Origin: Peribacillus muralis
Lineage (GTDB): Bacteria; Bacillota; Bacilli; Bacillales; DSM-1321
Direction of reading: 5' to 3'
Assembly (NCBI RefSeq): GCF_001439925.1
Contig: NZ_LMBV01000007.1
Location: 138,561 to 202,560, forward strand
DNA length: 64,000 nt
Shown: positions 54,018-63,688 of the stretch, one piece after another
Numbering within the stretch: the first letter of the stretch is position 1
How the letters are laid out: every line of letters starts with the position of its first letter
Made by a program: the position numbers and the translations under genes
Notes under the pieces: model-generated
Database searches by the model: none
The model's input: only the letters and a program-made list of their open reading frames with translations
What the model was told of the DNA's origin: nothing

Positions 54018-55499
54018 ATGGAACAAATCATTTCTGTTGAGAAGTTAAGAATGAAATTTCCTGGTGAGGAGTCCATGATCTTCAAGGATCTATCGATCTC
54101 ATTTGGGAAAGGTGAAAAAGTGTTATTGTTGGGACCATCAGGATGTGGAAAGTCCACTCTTTTACAAGTGTTAAGTGGATTGATTCCGAATTCCATTGAA
54201 GTGCCGTTGAAAGGGGAAAAATTGAAATGTCCTTCCTCATGGGGATATGTTTTTCAAGATCCTGATAGTCAGTTTTGCATGCCATTTGCCGATGAGGAAA
54301 TTGCCTTCGTTCTCGAGAATCTTTCCGTCCCTAAGCAAGAGATGAAAGAGAAGATCCAACATCACCTTCATCAAGTTGGATTGAACTTAGGAGCCATTCA
54401 TACAAGTATTGATACATTATCAGGGGGCATGAAACAGCGTCTGGCAATCGCTTCAGTACTGGCCCTTGAACCAGAAGTTCTATTTTTAGATGAACCGACT
54501 GCCATGCTCGATCCGGAAGGAACAAAAGAAATGTGGGAATTATTGAAGGAAGTCGGTAGAGATAAAACGGTTATTGTAGTGGAACATAAAATTGACCATG
54601 TTTTAGAATTCATTGATCGAATCGTGCTTTTTAATGATGAGGGTCAAATCATTGCTGATGGCCCAAAAGACACCATTCTTTCACGGTATAAAAATGAAAT
54701 GAAAGAACATGGGATATGGTTCCCTGGTGTTTGGGATGAGTATGTTAAGAATCATGCACCTGTTCGTAAACAACCATTCACCGATGATGTTCCCCTTATT
54801 CAAGTCCAAGATTTTAGCGGTTTTCGGAATAAAGAAGAGAAAATCAAGGTTAATGAGCTCCAGGTCACTTCAGGGGAATGGATTGTAATCAGGGGAGAAA
54901 ATGGAGCGGGTAAGAGCACTCTTTTGCATGCACTGATGCAATTCATTAAAACGAGTGGTACGTATGCTTTAATGGGGACCCCCATTAAAAGAGTGGAAAA
55001 TCCAACCGAGCATATGACGTTTGTGTTTCAAAATCCTGAGTTTCAGTTCGTTGCAAATACGGTATATGAAGAAATTGCTTATTCATTGCGGATAGATAAA
55101 AGGCCGCAACAAGAAATAAATGAGAGAGTCCGCTCATTGCTTAAAGTGTTCCGCCTTGAGGCACATTGGGGTAAACATCCATTTCAATTATCAATGGGTC
55201 AAAAGCGTCGCTTAAGTGTTGCCGCCTCAATCGTTAAAGACAAGAAACTCATTCTCCTGGATGAGCCTACCTTTGGCCAAGATTCGAAGAATACCTTTGC
55301 TTTACTGAAATGGCTAGAGGTATATCGAAGCCGCGGCGTAACCGTGATCATGGTTACGCATGACGATCATATTTCAAAAAACTTCGCAACCAGGATCTTG
55401 ACGGTTCAGGATGGAAACGTAATACGTGATGAAAAAGTCATCCAGCCAGGATGTATGGAACCGAAGTTTCTCAATATAAAAGGAGTGTCATGTAGATGA
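54018..55499 (+). CDS. ykoD: HMP/thiamine importer ATPase, duplicated
   Basis: 493 residues from ATG 54018 (nine bases after AGAGG). Two ABC cassettes in one chain: Walker A GPSGCGKST near 38 with LSGGMKQRLAI and LDEPTAMLDP; second Walker A GENGAGKST near 297 with LSMGQKRRLSV and LDEPTFGQD. It drives uptake through YkoE/YkoC. Overlaps ykoC by four bases. Confidence 0.95.
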   Translation: MEQIISVEKLRMKFPGEESMIFKDLSISFGKGEKVLLLGPSGCGKSTLLQVLSGLIPNSIEVPLKGEKLKCPSSWGYVFQDPDSQFCMPFADEEIAFVLENLSVPKQEMKEKIQHHLHQVGLNLGAIHTSIDTLSGGMKQRLAIASVLALEPEVLFLDEPTAMLDPEGTKEMWELLKEVGRDKTVIVVEHKIDHVLEFIDRIVLFNDEGQIIADGPKDTILSRYKNEMKEHGIWFPGVWDEYVKNHAPVRKQPFTDDVPLIQVQDFSGFRNKEEKIKVNELQVTSGEWIVIRGENGAGKSTLLHALMQFIKTSGTYALMGTPIKRVENPTEHMTFVFQNPEFQFVANTVYEEIAYSLRIDKRPQQEINERVRSLLKVFRLEAHWGKHPFQLSMGQKRRLSVAASIVKDKKLILLDEPTFGQDSKNTFALLKWLEVYRSRGVTVIMVTHDDHISKNFATRILTVQDGNVIRDEKVIQPGCMEPKFLNIKGVSCR

Positions 55500-56272
55500 C
55501 CGTTACAAATGCAGAAACATGGCTCTATAAGATTAATCCAAGTCTTAAACTTTTCGTATTGATGGTGTTATGCATAGTGGCATTATTCATCGATGATCTG
55601 AATTATATGATCAATGTGACCATGGGTGTTTTACTCATATTTTTGTGTTTTACCGGGCATTCGATAAAACGTATCATACTCTTGTCCATCCCATTTAGTT
55701 TCATTTTTATATCGACTTCTCTAGCGATGATTTTTTTTGGTAAAGGTGAGACACTTTGGTTTGAGTGGGGTCTTATATCGATTACAGAAGAAAGTTTCAT
55801 GAGAGGATTACTTGTAGGCTTTCGAGCTTTGCTTTTTGCGGCACTCGGTTTAACGTTTTCCTTAACGACGAGACCTGTGAACTTGTTTTATTCGTTAATG
55901 CAGCAAGTTAAGCTTAAACCAAAATATGCTTATAGTTTCATGGCAGCATTAAGGCTAATTCCGATCATGATGCAGGAGTTTCAAACAATACGAAACGCGA
56001 TGAAGGTACGCGGTTTTGAAAGAGGAACAGGAGTTAAATCAATCTATTTCAAAATTAAAGCCTATTCCATTCCGCTGTTATCCGGAAGCATTAGAAGAGC
56101 TCACAGAATCGCCGTTGCAATGGAGGCGAAGCGATTTACAGATACGAGGGATCGAACATATTATTATGATTTCGGGTTTTCAAAATACGACCAAGGATTC
56201 ATCTTATATTTCATCATCCTGCTGCTGGCCGGGTTTTTTCTATCGATTCAATTCCCTTTAGTATCTATTTAA
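55496..56272 (+). CDS. ykoC: HMP/thiamine importer transmembrane T-component
   Basis: 258 residues, ATGA overlap with ykoD. Hydrophobic segments at about 18-38, 42-60, 68-88, 110-128 and near the end; AALRLIPIMMQEFQTIRNAMKVRG near residue 150 carries the Ala-Arg/Arg-Gly coupling helices that contact the ATPases. Third part of YkoEDC. Confidence 0.93.
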   Translation: MTVTNAETWLYKINPSLKLFVLMVLCIVALFIDDLNYMINVTMGVLLIFLCFTGHSIKRIILLSIPFSFIFISTSLAMIFFGKGETLWFEWGLISITEESFMRGLLVGFRALLFAALGLTFSLTTRPVNLFYSLMQQVKLKPKYAYSFMAALRLIPIMMQEFQTIRNAMKVRGFERGTGVKSIYFKIKAYSIPLLSGSIRRAHRIAVAMEAKRFTDTRDRTYYYDFGFSKYDQGFILYFIILLLAGFFLSIQFPLVSI

Positions 56273-56307
56273 TTTTACGAGTATATAACAGTTAAGGGGT
56301 TCTTCGT

Positions 56308-56919
56308 ATGAATGCACAACAATTGCATATTATTTCTACCGGGAAACAGCCAATAGAAAAGTTCATAGAGATCGCTTCGCATATTCATGAACATGTTGAT
56401 TACTTTTATCTAAGAGAAAAGCAAAGCAGTGCCTCGGAACTTTATCGAGCAGTGACCCTTTTACATGATAAGAAGATTCCACTTTCCAAGATCATCATTA
56501 ATGACCGGGTGGATGTAGCATGGGTACACAAGGTCTTTGGTGTGCAATTGGCTTTTCATAGTTTAGATGCAGGGGTCGTAACAGCAGCATTTCCAGGGAT
56601 GAGTGTTGGCTGTTCGATCCATTCCATGGCTGAAGCGAAAGCCGCATTCAGTAAAGGGGCCCATTACGGGATTTATGGACATGTTTTTGAAACGAATTCG
56701 AAACGCGGTCTTCGTCCTAAGGGAATTGAGGAACTTCATGCAATCACAAGAAGTGTCAATCTTCCGATTATTGCGATAGGAGGAATTACACCATCCAATT
56801 GTCAAGTCGTCCTGGATGCAGGGGCACGGGGAATTGCGGTCATGTCAGGTGTGCTTGAAGCTAAAGATCCGATTAAAGCCGTTAAAGAATATGCGAAGTC
56901 TTTAGGAAAGGAGACATAA
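56308..56919 (+). CDS. tenI: Thiazole tautomerase
   Basis: 203 residues, ATG behind AAGGGG. ThiE-like TIM barrel: YFYLREKQSSASELY near residue 32, IINDRVDVAWVH near 64, GCSIHSMAEAKAA near 98, and IAIGGITPSNCQVVLDAGA near 153. TenI aromatises the thiazole made by ThiG instead of joining it to HMP-PP. The Lys/Arg set of true ThiE is reduced, and the neighbours tenA and thiO match B. subtilis order, so tenI is preferred over thiE. Confidence 0.9.
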   Translation: MNAQQLHIISTGKQPIEKFIEIASHIHEHVDYFYLREKQSSASELYRAVTLLHDKKIPLSKIIINDRVDVAWVHKVFGVQLAFHSLDAGVVTAAFPGMSVGCSIHSMAEAKAAFSKGAHYGIYGHVFETNSKRGLRPKGIEELHAITRSVNLPIIAIGGITPSNCQVVLDAGARGIAVMSGVLEAKDPIKAVKEYAKSLGKET

Positions 56920-56920
56920 G

Positions 56921-58045
56921 ATGAATTCCATATATGATGCAATCATTGTTGGGGGAGGAGTGATAGGTGGGTCGATCGCTTTTCAATTAGCCAAACGAGG
57001 TAAAAAAGTCCTGTTATTGGAAAAAGATAGACTTGCCAGTAAAGCATCCAGTGCTGCAGCCGGGATGTTAGGAGCGCAATCCGAGTTAGATGTCGATCAG
57101 CCCCTTTTTAGATTGGCAACCGAAAGCAGGGAGATGTTTCCGGAACTGGCCGAAGAATTAAAAGACACAAGCGGAATTGACATTGAATTGGTGAACAAAG
57201 GTATGTTCAAGGTGGCATTAACGAATGATGGGGCATCCATGTTGAAGAACAAAATCAAAACCCAGCAAGCTGCCGGCCTTGAGGCCCACTGGTTATCGAT
57301 TGCCGAAGCAAGGAAAGCGGAACAGCTTCTTTCGGATGAGCTTAAAGGAGCCATGTATATTCCGAAAGATGGACAAGTTTCAGCCACTAGACTGTCACTC
57401 GCTTTTACTAAATCTGCAGCTGCCCTAGGTGTGGATATAAAGGAATTTGTACATGTCTCAGATTTACGTACAAAGGACGGAGCAGTTAAAGGCGTGGTCA
57501 CGAATATAGGCGAATTTTCAAGTGAAAATGTCATTGTAGCAAGTGGGGCTTGGAGCGCATTCCTCCTAGAGAAATTAGGGGCTACCCTCGACACCTATCC
57601 GGTAAAGGGAGAATGCTTTTCCGTTCTGACGAATTCACCATTGCTTGAAAGAACGATTTTTTCGGATGGTTGTTATCTTGTACCAAAGGTTGGCGGGAGA
57701 ATCATTGTCGGGGCAACGGTTAAAGCGAATACTTTCAATCAAAAGGTAAGTCTCGAAGGAATTTCAACTTTAATGGAAAGAGCAACGCAATTGCTTCCTG
57801 CCATTAAAGGAACTGAATTGGAACATACTTGGGCAGGTATACGGCCCCAAACAGGGGACGGTCTGCCATACTTTGGTGAACATCCAGCATGCAAGGGACT
57901 TTTCATTGCAACGGGGCACTACAGGAATGGCATCCTGCTTTCTCCAATTACAGGTGTACTTATGGCGGATATGGTAGAAAAGAAGAAAAAACCCCAATGG
58001 TCCGCTTTTCGATTGGATCGTGCAATACAGCCACTTTTTTCTTAA
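56921..58045 (+). CDS. thiO: Glycine oxidase
   Basis: 374 residues, start one base after the tenI stop region (AAGGAG before ATG). FAD-binding AIIVGGGVIGGSIAFQLAKRG at the N-terminus (20 shown or fewer: GGGVIGGSIAFQLAKRG), SSAAAGMLGAQ near 45, and HTWAGIRPQTGDGLPYFG near 305. Oxidises glycine to the imine used for thiazole synthesis. Belongs to the thiOSGF block. Confidence 0.94.
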   Translation: MNSIYDAIIVGGGVIGGSIAFQLAKRGKKVLLLEKDRLASKASSAAAGMLGAQSELDVDQPLFRLATESREMFPELAEELKDTSGIDIELVNKGMFKVALTNDGASMLKNKIKTQQAAGLEAHWLSIAEARKAEQLLSDELKGAMYIPKDGQVSATRLSLAFTKSAAALGVDIKEFVHVSDLRTKDGAVKGVVTNIGEFSSENVIVASGAWSAFLLEKLGATLDTYPVKGECFSVLTNSPLLERTIFSDGCYLVPKVGGRIIVGATVKANTFNQKVSLEGISTLMERATQLLPAIKGTELEHTWAGIRPQTGDGLPYFGEHPACKGLFIATGHYRNGILLSPITGVLMADMVEKKKKPQWSAFRLDRAIQPLFS

Positions 58046-58059
58046 TGGAGGTGAAAGAA

Positions 58060-58263
58060 ATGGAATTGATTATTAACGGGGAAAAAATACGGATCCCTGC
58101 TGATGAATCAACAGTTACAGCGCTTTTGCAACACTTTAATTTACATCAAAAAGTAGTGATCGTTGAATTGAATGATGAAATAGTAGCGAAAGAACACCTA
58201 AGTGAAACACTTTTGTCAAATGGAGACAAGGTCGAGATTGTACATTTTGTAGGAGGCGGATGA
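58060..58263 (+). CDS. thiS: Sulfur carrier protein ThiS
   Basis: 67 residues from ATG 58060, seven bases after GGAGGTG. Beta-grasp fold beginning [13 protein letters not shown] and ending [10 protein letters not shown]; the terminal Gly-Gly is adenylated by ThiF and receives sulfur for thiazole. One base separates it from thiG. Confidence 0.94.
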   Translation: MELIINGEKIRIPADESTVTALLQHFNLHQKVVIVELNDEIVAKEHLSETLLSNGDKVEIVHFVGGG

Positions 58264-58264
58264 T

Positions 58265-59032
58265 ATGTTAAAGATTGGTTCTTATGAATTTTCTTCAAGG
58301 TTATTGTTAGGTACTGGGAAATATCCGAACTTCGATGTTCAAAAGCAAGCTGTGGAGGTTTCAGAGACGGAAATATTAACATTTGCGATCAGGAGAATGA
58401 ACATTTTTGAAGCGACTCAACCTAATTTCTTAGAAAAACTAGATTTGAAGAAATATACACTTCTTCCTAATACAGCAGGTGCGAAAACCGCCAAAGAAGC
58501 CGTTCGCATAGCGCAGCTTGCCAAGGCCTCTGGGCTATGTGACATGATTAAGGTTGAAGTCATCGGTTGTCAAAAAACGCTTTTGCCTGACCCAATTGAA
58601 ACGTTAAAAGCTGCTGAAGAATTAGTGAAACTGGGATTCATCGTTTTACCTTATACTTCGGATGATGTGTTACTAGCGAGGCGCCTGGAGGAGGTGGGCT
58701 GTCATGCAATCATGCCTGGTGCTTCACCAATCGGTTCCGGTCAAGGCATTTTAAATCCACTGAATCTACGGTTCATCATCGAACAAGCCAAGGTTCCGGT
58801 AATTGTTGATGCTGGAATCGGTACACCTTCCGATGCGGCAATCGCGATGGAATTAGGAGCGGATGGTGTTTTGCTTAACACAGCAGTTTCCGGAGCAAAA
58901 GATCCGATCAAAATGGCGAAAGCGATGAAACTTGCCATTGAGGCTGGTCGACTAGGGTATGAAGCTGGAAGAATAGAAAAAAATGATTACGCCATAGCCA
59001 GCAGTCCAGTTGAAGGAATGAGCATGGGATGA
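58265..59032 (+). CDS. thiG: Thiazole synthase
   Basis: 255 residues. [20 protein letters not shown] near residue 15, [18 protein letters not shown] near 70, [15 protein letters not shown] near 97 with the Schiff-base Lys, and [20 protein letters not shown] near 180. Joins deoxyxylulose phosphate, ThiS-thiocarboxylate and dehydroglycine. Overlaps thiF by four bases. Confidence 0.96.
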   Translation: MLKIGSYEFSSRLLLGTGKYPNFDVQKQAVEVSETEILTFAIRRMNIFEATQPNFLEKLDLKKYTLLPNTAGAKTAKEAVRIAQLAKASGLCDMIKVEVIGCQKTLLPDPIETLKAAEELVKLGFIVLPYTSDDVLLARRLEEVGCHAIMPGASPIGSGQGILNPLNLRFIIEQAKVPVIVDAGIGTPSDAAIAMELGADGVLLNTAVSGAKDPIKMAKAMKLAIEAGRLGYEAGRIEKNDYAIASSPVEGMSMG

Positions 59033-60048
59033 ATGAACGTTATTCACGTCAAGAGCTTTTTGGCCCTATAGGGGAAGAAGGGCAACTGAAAATCCGTAAA
59101 AAACATGTTTTGGTAATTGGGGCAGGTGCTCTCGGAACAGGAAGTGCTGAAGGTCTTGTCAGGGCAGGAATTGGAAAGTTGACGATTGTGGACAGAGATT
59201 ATGTAGAGTGGAGCAACCTTCAACGACAACAGCTTTATTGTGAAGAAGACGCTGAAAAAAGATTACCGAAAGCAGTGGCAGCAAAGAATCGCTTGAATGC
59301 CTTAAATTCAGAAGTTATCGTTAAATCGCTCGTATCGGATGTTTCGGTTGATGAACTGGAGCAGCTCGTTTACGGAGTGGACCTAATAGTGGATGCCACG
59401 GATAACTTTGATACGAGGATGCTCATAAATGATAGTGCACAAAAATTTAACATACCTTGGATTTACGGTGCCTGTGTAGGGAGTTATGGGATAAGCTATA
59501 CGGTGATTCCACAGGTGACCCCTTGTTTGAATTGCTTGCTGGAAACGGTTCCAATTGGAGGGCAGACTTGTGATACGGCGGGAATCATCAGCCCTGCCGT
59601 TCAAACGGTCGTTGCCCATCAATTAACGGAAGCTTTGAAAATCCTTGTCGAAGATTATGGATCACTAAGAAACAAAATCGTTTCATTCGATCTTTGGAAA
59701 AATGAACATTCATCCATACATGTAGCGAAATTAAAAAAAGACAGCTGCCCCTCATGCGGGAAGAACCGAACGTATCCCCACCTTTCTTATGCAAACCGAA
59801 CAAAAACAGCGGTCTTATGCGGGAGGGACTCTGTCCAGATTCGGCCATCAAAGGAACAGGTATGGGATCTCGCTGAGCTCGAAAAAAATTTACACGCTCA
59901 AAACGGCCATGTTGTAAGAAATCCGTATTTACTTTCATTTGCCGTTGGCAAACATCGGTTGGTCATTTTTAAAGACGGTCGGGCATTGATTCATGGAACG
60001 AAAGATATTGCAGAAGCAAAAACTCTATATTACCGTTATTTCGGCTGA
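59029..60048 (+). CDS. thiF: ThiS adenylyltransferase
   Basis: 339 residues. E1-like fold: [14 protein letters not shown] start, ATP motif [21 protein letters not shown] near 33, [13 protein letters not shown] near 125, zinc Cys pairs CLNC near 168 and CPSCG near 243. About 80 extra residues at the C-terminus resemble the small tail of MoeB-type proteins rather than a full rhodanese domain. Activates ThiS; last gene of the operon. Confidence 0.92.
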   Translation: MNERYSRQELFGPIGEEGQLKIRKKHVLVIGAGALGTGSAEGLVRAGIGKLTIVDRDYVEWSNLQRQQLYCEEDAEKRLPKAVAAKNRLNALNSEVIVKSLVSDVSVDELEQLVYGVDLIVDATDNFDTRMLINDSAQKFNIPWIYGACVGSYGISYTVIPQVTPCLNCLLETVPIGGQTCDTAGIISPAVQTVVAHQLTEALKILVEDYGSLRNKIVSFDLWKNEHSSIHVAKLKKDSCPSCGKNRTYPHLSYANRTKTAVLCGRDSVQIRPSKEQVWDLAELEKNLHAQNGHVVRNPYLLSFAVGKHRLVIFKDGRALIHGTKDIAEAKTLYYRYFG

Positions 60049-60086
60049 ATTGATTAAGCTGGTATAAAGAAAATATCCATTAAAAT

Positions 60087-60114
60087 AAGAGTGCAGCCAA
60101 AACGGTGCACTCTT
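60087..60114 (+). terminator. Hairpin after the thiamine operon
   Basis: AAGAGTGCA pairs with TGCACTCTT around GCCAAAACGG. The U-run is poor, but the position after thiF suits a terminator. Confidence 0.6.
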
Positions 60115-60337
60115 CTAAACGTTTAATTTTTTCAGTGAATCTTTCTTGTGCTCTCAAATTACCTTCTGATAACCTTCAAACTAGTGCGCATAATCGTTTT
60201 ATGGAGCACGCATTATGGTTTTAAAGTCACCTTATATTAGCAAAGCTTTATTTGCCATCATCAAACGATTACCTGTACAATGAAAAACAACTTATTATAT
60301 TCAATTCCAATAGATTACATAAGAGGCAGGGGCTACT

Positions 60338-62146
60338 ATGAGAGATCGGCAAATTCATATTTTGGAAGAATTAAAACGCATGGGGGAATGGGTTTTAACT
60401 GGAGATTTAGCCTTGCGTGTAGGCTGTTCAGAGCGTACAGTTCGTACTGAATTGAAAACGCTTTCGGAAATGGAAGGAGTATCACTTGAGAGTGTACGCG
60501 GAAAAGGGATTCGACTTGTATATTGGAACCCTATTCCTACAAGAACGGGAGAGATTAGTCCAGAAGAGCGGGTTCGCAGAATGGAGATAGATTTGCTTCT
60601 TTCAAAATCAATGGAAAGTTCGGAATTAATGGAACGATATTTTATTAGCGAGTCGACATTAAGAAATGATTTACAGTATATGGAACGGCACCTGTCTGCC
60701 TATCAGCAAATTCTAAAGCGCCGGCCTTTACGTGTTGAAGGGGTGGAGAGGCTGAGAAGAGTTGCCTTATTGAATCGTTTGAGGGGGCATGCAGTTTCGA
60801 ATTGGTTTGCTTATGAAGATATTTTGTTTGTTCGGCAGATGATTGATGAGCTACAACGAATTTTAGAACAGCCATTTTCCGATGTATCCTTTGAAAGACT
60901 CAACTGGCAGTTATTAGTTCAGCTAAAAAGGCTTCGGATGTGTGGATTGATTCATCTGAGTGAACATGCAGTTGAAATTGCAAATGACACGGGTGTTTAC
61001 AGGGAACTAAAAAAAATAGAAGCTAGATATCAAAACCAGCTTGCATTAAGGCTTCCATCATCCGAGAAAAATTACTTGATTCTATGTTTAGCAGCTGCAC
61101 AGGACACACTTAGTGATCCCAGAGATAAACTACTTGAACGGCTTAAATCAGCCGTTCATAAGTTTGCCGTTTCAGTCCTTTCATCTATTTATGGCGGTGC
61201 ACTGAGAAAGGATATGTATGAAGGTCTGCTAATGCATTTCCGTTCTTTTGCCTATCAGTCATTGCTCGGTCAGTTTGCGGAAAATCCACTGTTGGATCAG
61301 ATCAAGAGTCGCTATGCTCCTACATATGCGGCTGTTTTACTACATGCTCCCTTATTGGAAGATATACTAGGAAGCCAACTGCCCGAGAGTGAAGCAGCTT
61401 ATTTAACGATTCATTTTCAAACCGTTCTTGAACGCAGTGTTAGAACGAATCAGCCTAGAGTATTAATTGCATGCTCTTTTGGAGTTGGTATGAGTCAATT
61501 ACTTGCAGCCAGGATTGAAACTCAATTTGGACAGTCGATTAAAATCATTGGATCTTGTAAAGTGAGGGAAATAAATGAGCGGTTTAAAAAAGAAGCACCA
61601 GATGCCGTGATTTCTACCATTCCGCTTGAAAACAGCAACATCTTACACATTGTGATTACCCCCTTTTTAACTGAGGAGGATGTAAAAGGTATACGTGAGA
61701 TGTTAGGAATGGATAGCAGTAAATCATTTGAGCTGCTCTCCACCCTTATCCACTCGGTGATTTTTTTAGATGAAGCTCTATCTCGGGAACGGGCACTTGC
61801 GAGAATGATGATTGCGGCTGAAATCGATGAAGACTATGCGGAAACGGTTTATCAGCGTGAACATGCAGGGTCAACTTCTATCGGAGCGGGGATTGCCATT
61901 CCTCATGGTAATCCGGAAAAAGCGAAGAAAAATCAAATTAATGTCTTGATACTGAAAAGACCTACATTATGGGGTACAGATGAAGTGAGAATTGTATTTT
62001 TACTTCAATTCCGGAACCAGGATAATGTTTTGTTGAAAAAGCTCTTTGAAGAGATTGCAAAATTAAGTGAAGCTCCTGAACTTGTACATCAATTAACTCA
62101 TAGTGAAACGGAAGTAGAATTTCGATCCGTTTTGTCACATTTTTAA
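60338..62146 (+). CDS. PRD-type PTS regulator (BglG/MtlR-like activator)
   Basis: 602 residues, ATG behind GAGGCAGGGG. Domain order: DNA-binding helix-turn-helix (LTGDLALRVGCSERTVRTEL) and a second HTH near 90 (YFISESTLRNDLQYM); two PRD regions at ~165-375 with SEAAYLTIHFQTVLE near 350; an EIIB-like domain with Cys in VLIACSFGVGMSQLLAARI near 380; an EIIA-like domain with GAGIAIPHGNPEKA near 518 (phospho-His). PTS phosphorylation of these sites would control its activity. It precedes a fructose-family PTS and likely activates it, as FrvR/MtlR do. Confidence 0.9.
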   Translation: MRDRQIHILEELKRMGEWVLTGDLALRVGCSERTVRTELKTLSEMEGVSLESVRGKGIRLVYWNPIPTRTGEISPEERVRRMEIDLLLSKSMESSELMERYFISESTLRNDLQYMERHLSAYQQILKRRPLRVEGVERLRRVALLNRLRGHAVSNWFAYEDILFVRQMIDELQRILEQPFSDVSFERLNWQLLVQLKRLRMCGLIHLSEHAVEIANDTGVYRELKKIEARYQNQLALRLPSSEKNYLILCLAAAQDTLSDPRDKLLERLKSAVHKFAVSVLSSIYGGALRKDMYEGLLMHFRSFAYQSLLGQFAENPLLDQIKSRYAPTYAAVLLHAPLLEDILGSQLPESEAAYLTIHFQTVLERSVRTNQPRVLIACSFGVGMSQLLAARIETQFGQSIKIIGSCKVREINERFKKEAPDAVISTIPLENSNILHIVITPFLTEEDVKGIREMLGMDSSKSFELLSTLIHSVIFLDEALSRERALARMMIAAEIDEDYAETVYQREHAGSTSIGAGIAIPHGNPEKAKKNQINVLILKRPTLWGTDEVRIVFLLQFRNQDNVLLKKLFEEIAKLSEAPELVHQLTHSETEVEFRSVLSHF

Positions 62147-62261
62147 CACTTTGCCGTTACTAACGGTAAAAATGTAGCAGAAAGTGATTTCAATATGGGT
62201 TAATCTATCAATATAGCAACTAATCAGCTACAAAGATAGAATCAAGAGAGGAGTTATTTCT

Positions 62262-63665
62262 ATGAAAATCGTCGCGATTACTGCATGCCCGACTGGTATT
62301 GCCCATACGTATATGGCGGCCGAAAAGTTGTCAAAGGCCGGGGCAGAAAATGGCCATGAAGTGAAGGTTGAAACACATGGGTCCATCGGGGTTGAAAATT
62401 CATTAACCCAAGTTGAGATAGATGAAGCGGATGGTGTCATTATTGCTGCAGACAAGGAAGTGGATAAATCAAGATTTGCAGGAAAGAAAGTCGTGATTGT
62501 CCCCGTCATTGCAGCCATTAAAGATCCATTAGGATTAATTGAAAAAACGCAAGCTGCACCGGTATATGGTGCTTCGAAACAAGTGGAAGAAAAAGCGTAT
62601 GCATCTCAAAAGCGTGAAAGAAGCCTGTTCTATCGTGCCTTGATGAATGGTGTAAGTCATATGATTCCTTTTGTTGTAGTTGGAGGATTGCTAATTGCAC
62701 TGGCACTGGCTCTCGGCGGAGAACCGACAGCAAATGGGTTGGTTATACCTAAGGATTCAGTATGGTTCAAAGTCAACATGATAGGCAGTGCTGCATTCAC
62801 ATTCATGGCACCTATTTTAGCTGGATATATCGCTTATGCCATTGCTGACCGCCCTGGATTAACTCCAGGTATCATAGCAGGATATATAGCTGCGAACGGA
62901 AGTTTTTATAATTCCGAAGCAGGCGCAGGGTTCATCGGAGCGATCATAGCAGGTTTCATTGCAGGATATATCGCAAAATGGATTAAGTCCTGGAAAGTTC
63001 CGCAAATGATGCAGCCAATTATGCCAATTCTTATTATTCCGATCATAGCAACGATTATAGCCGGGGGATTATTCGTTTATGTTTTAGGTGCACCGATAGC
63101 GGGTGTTATGGAAGGGTTAACAAAGTTCCTGGAAGGGATGCAAGGATCTTCAAAAATCCTGCTCGGTCTCATATTAGGAGGAATGATTGCCTTTGATATG
63201 GGAGGTCCTGTCAATAAGGTTGCTTTCTTATTCGGGTCTGCCATGATTACGGCAGGGCAGCCGCATATTATGGGTGCCATTGCCGCAGCGATTTGTGTAC
63301 CGCCGCTTGGAATGGGACTCGCAACGCTTCTTAAGAAAAACCGTTTTGAAAAAGAAGAGCAAGAGGCTGGAAAAGCTGCTTTAATGATGGGTCTAGTTGG
63401 AATTACAGAAGGAGCGATCCCGTTCGCAGCGGCTGATCCTCTCCGTGTCATCCCAGCCAATATGGTTGGTTCAATGACCGCTGGAGCACTCGCTATGGTA
63501 TGGGGAGTCACGAACAGCGTGCCACATGGTGGTCCTGTAGTAGCGGTACTAGGAGCAGTTGAGCAAGTTTTCTTCTTCTTCCTTGCTATCATCATTGGTG
63601 TCATTGTAACAGCACTCACTGCTGTTACCTTAAAAAAACCTTTAACAACAATTAAAGCTAAATAA
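62262..63665 (+). CDS. Fructose-family PTS EIIBC component
   Basis: 467 residues, ATG behind GAGAGGAG. EIIB first: IVAITACPTGIAHTYMAAEK, phospho-Cys at ~8, to residue ~105. Membrane EIIC from ~130 with about nine segments: NGVSHMIPFVVVGGLLIALA, GFIGAIIAGFIAGYI, MIAFDMGGPVNKVAFLFGSA and GITEGAIPFAAADPLRVIP. Substrate is fructose, mannosyl-sugar or a similar hexose; the exact sugar cannot be told. EIIA is encoded next as a separate protein. Confidence 0.93.
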   Translation: MKIVAITACPTGIAHTYMAAEKLSKAGAENGHEVKVETHGSIGVENSLTQVEIDEADGVIIAADKEVDKSRFAGKKVVIVPVIAAIKDPLGLIEKTQAAPVYGASKQVEEKAYASQKRERSLFYRALMNGVSHMIPFVVVGGLLIALALALGGEPTANGLVIPKDSVWFKVNMIGSAAFTFMAPILAGYIAYAIADRPGLTPGIIAGYIAANGSFYNSEAGAGFIGAIIAGFIAGYIAKWIKSWKVPQMMQPIMPILIIPIIATIIAGGLFVYVLGAPIAGVMEGLTKFLEGMQGSSKILLGLILGGMIAFDMGGPVNKVAFLFGSAMITAGQPHIMGAIAAAICVPPLGMGLATLLKKNRFEKEEQEAGKAALMMGLVGITEGAIPFAAADPLRVIPANMVGSMTAGALAMVWGVTNSVPHGGPVVAVLGAVEQVFFFFLAIIIGVIVTALTAVTLKKPLTTIKAK

Positions 63666-63688
63666 TACTATTAGGGAAGGTGTTTTTT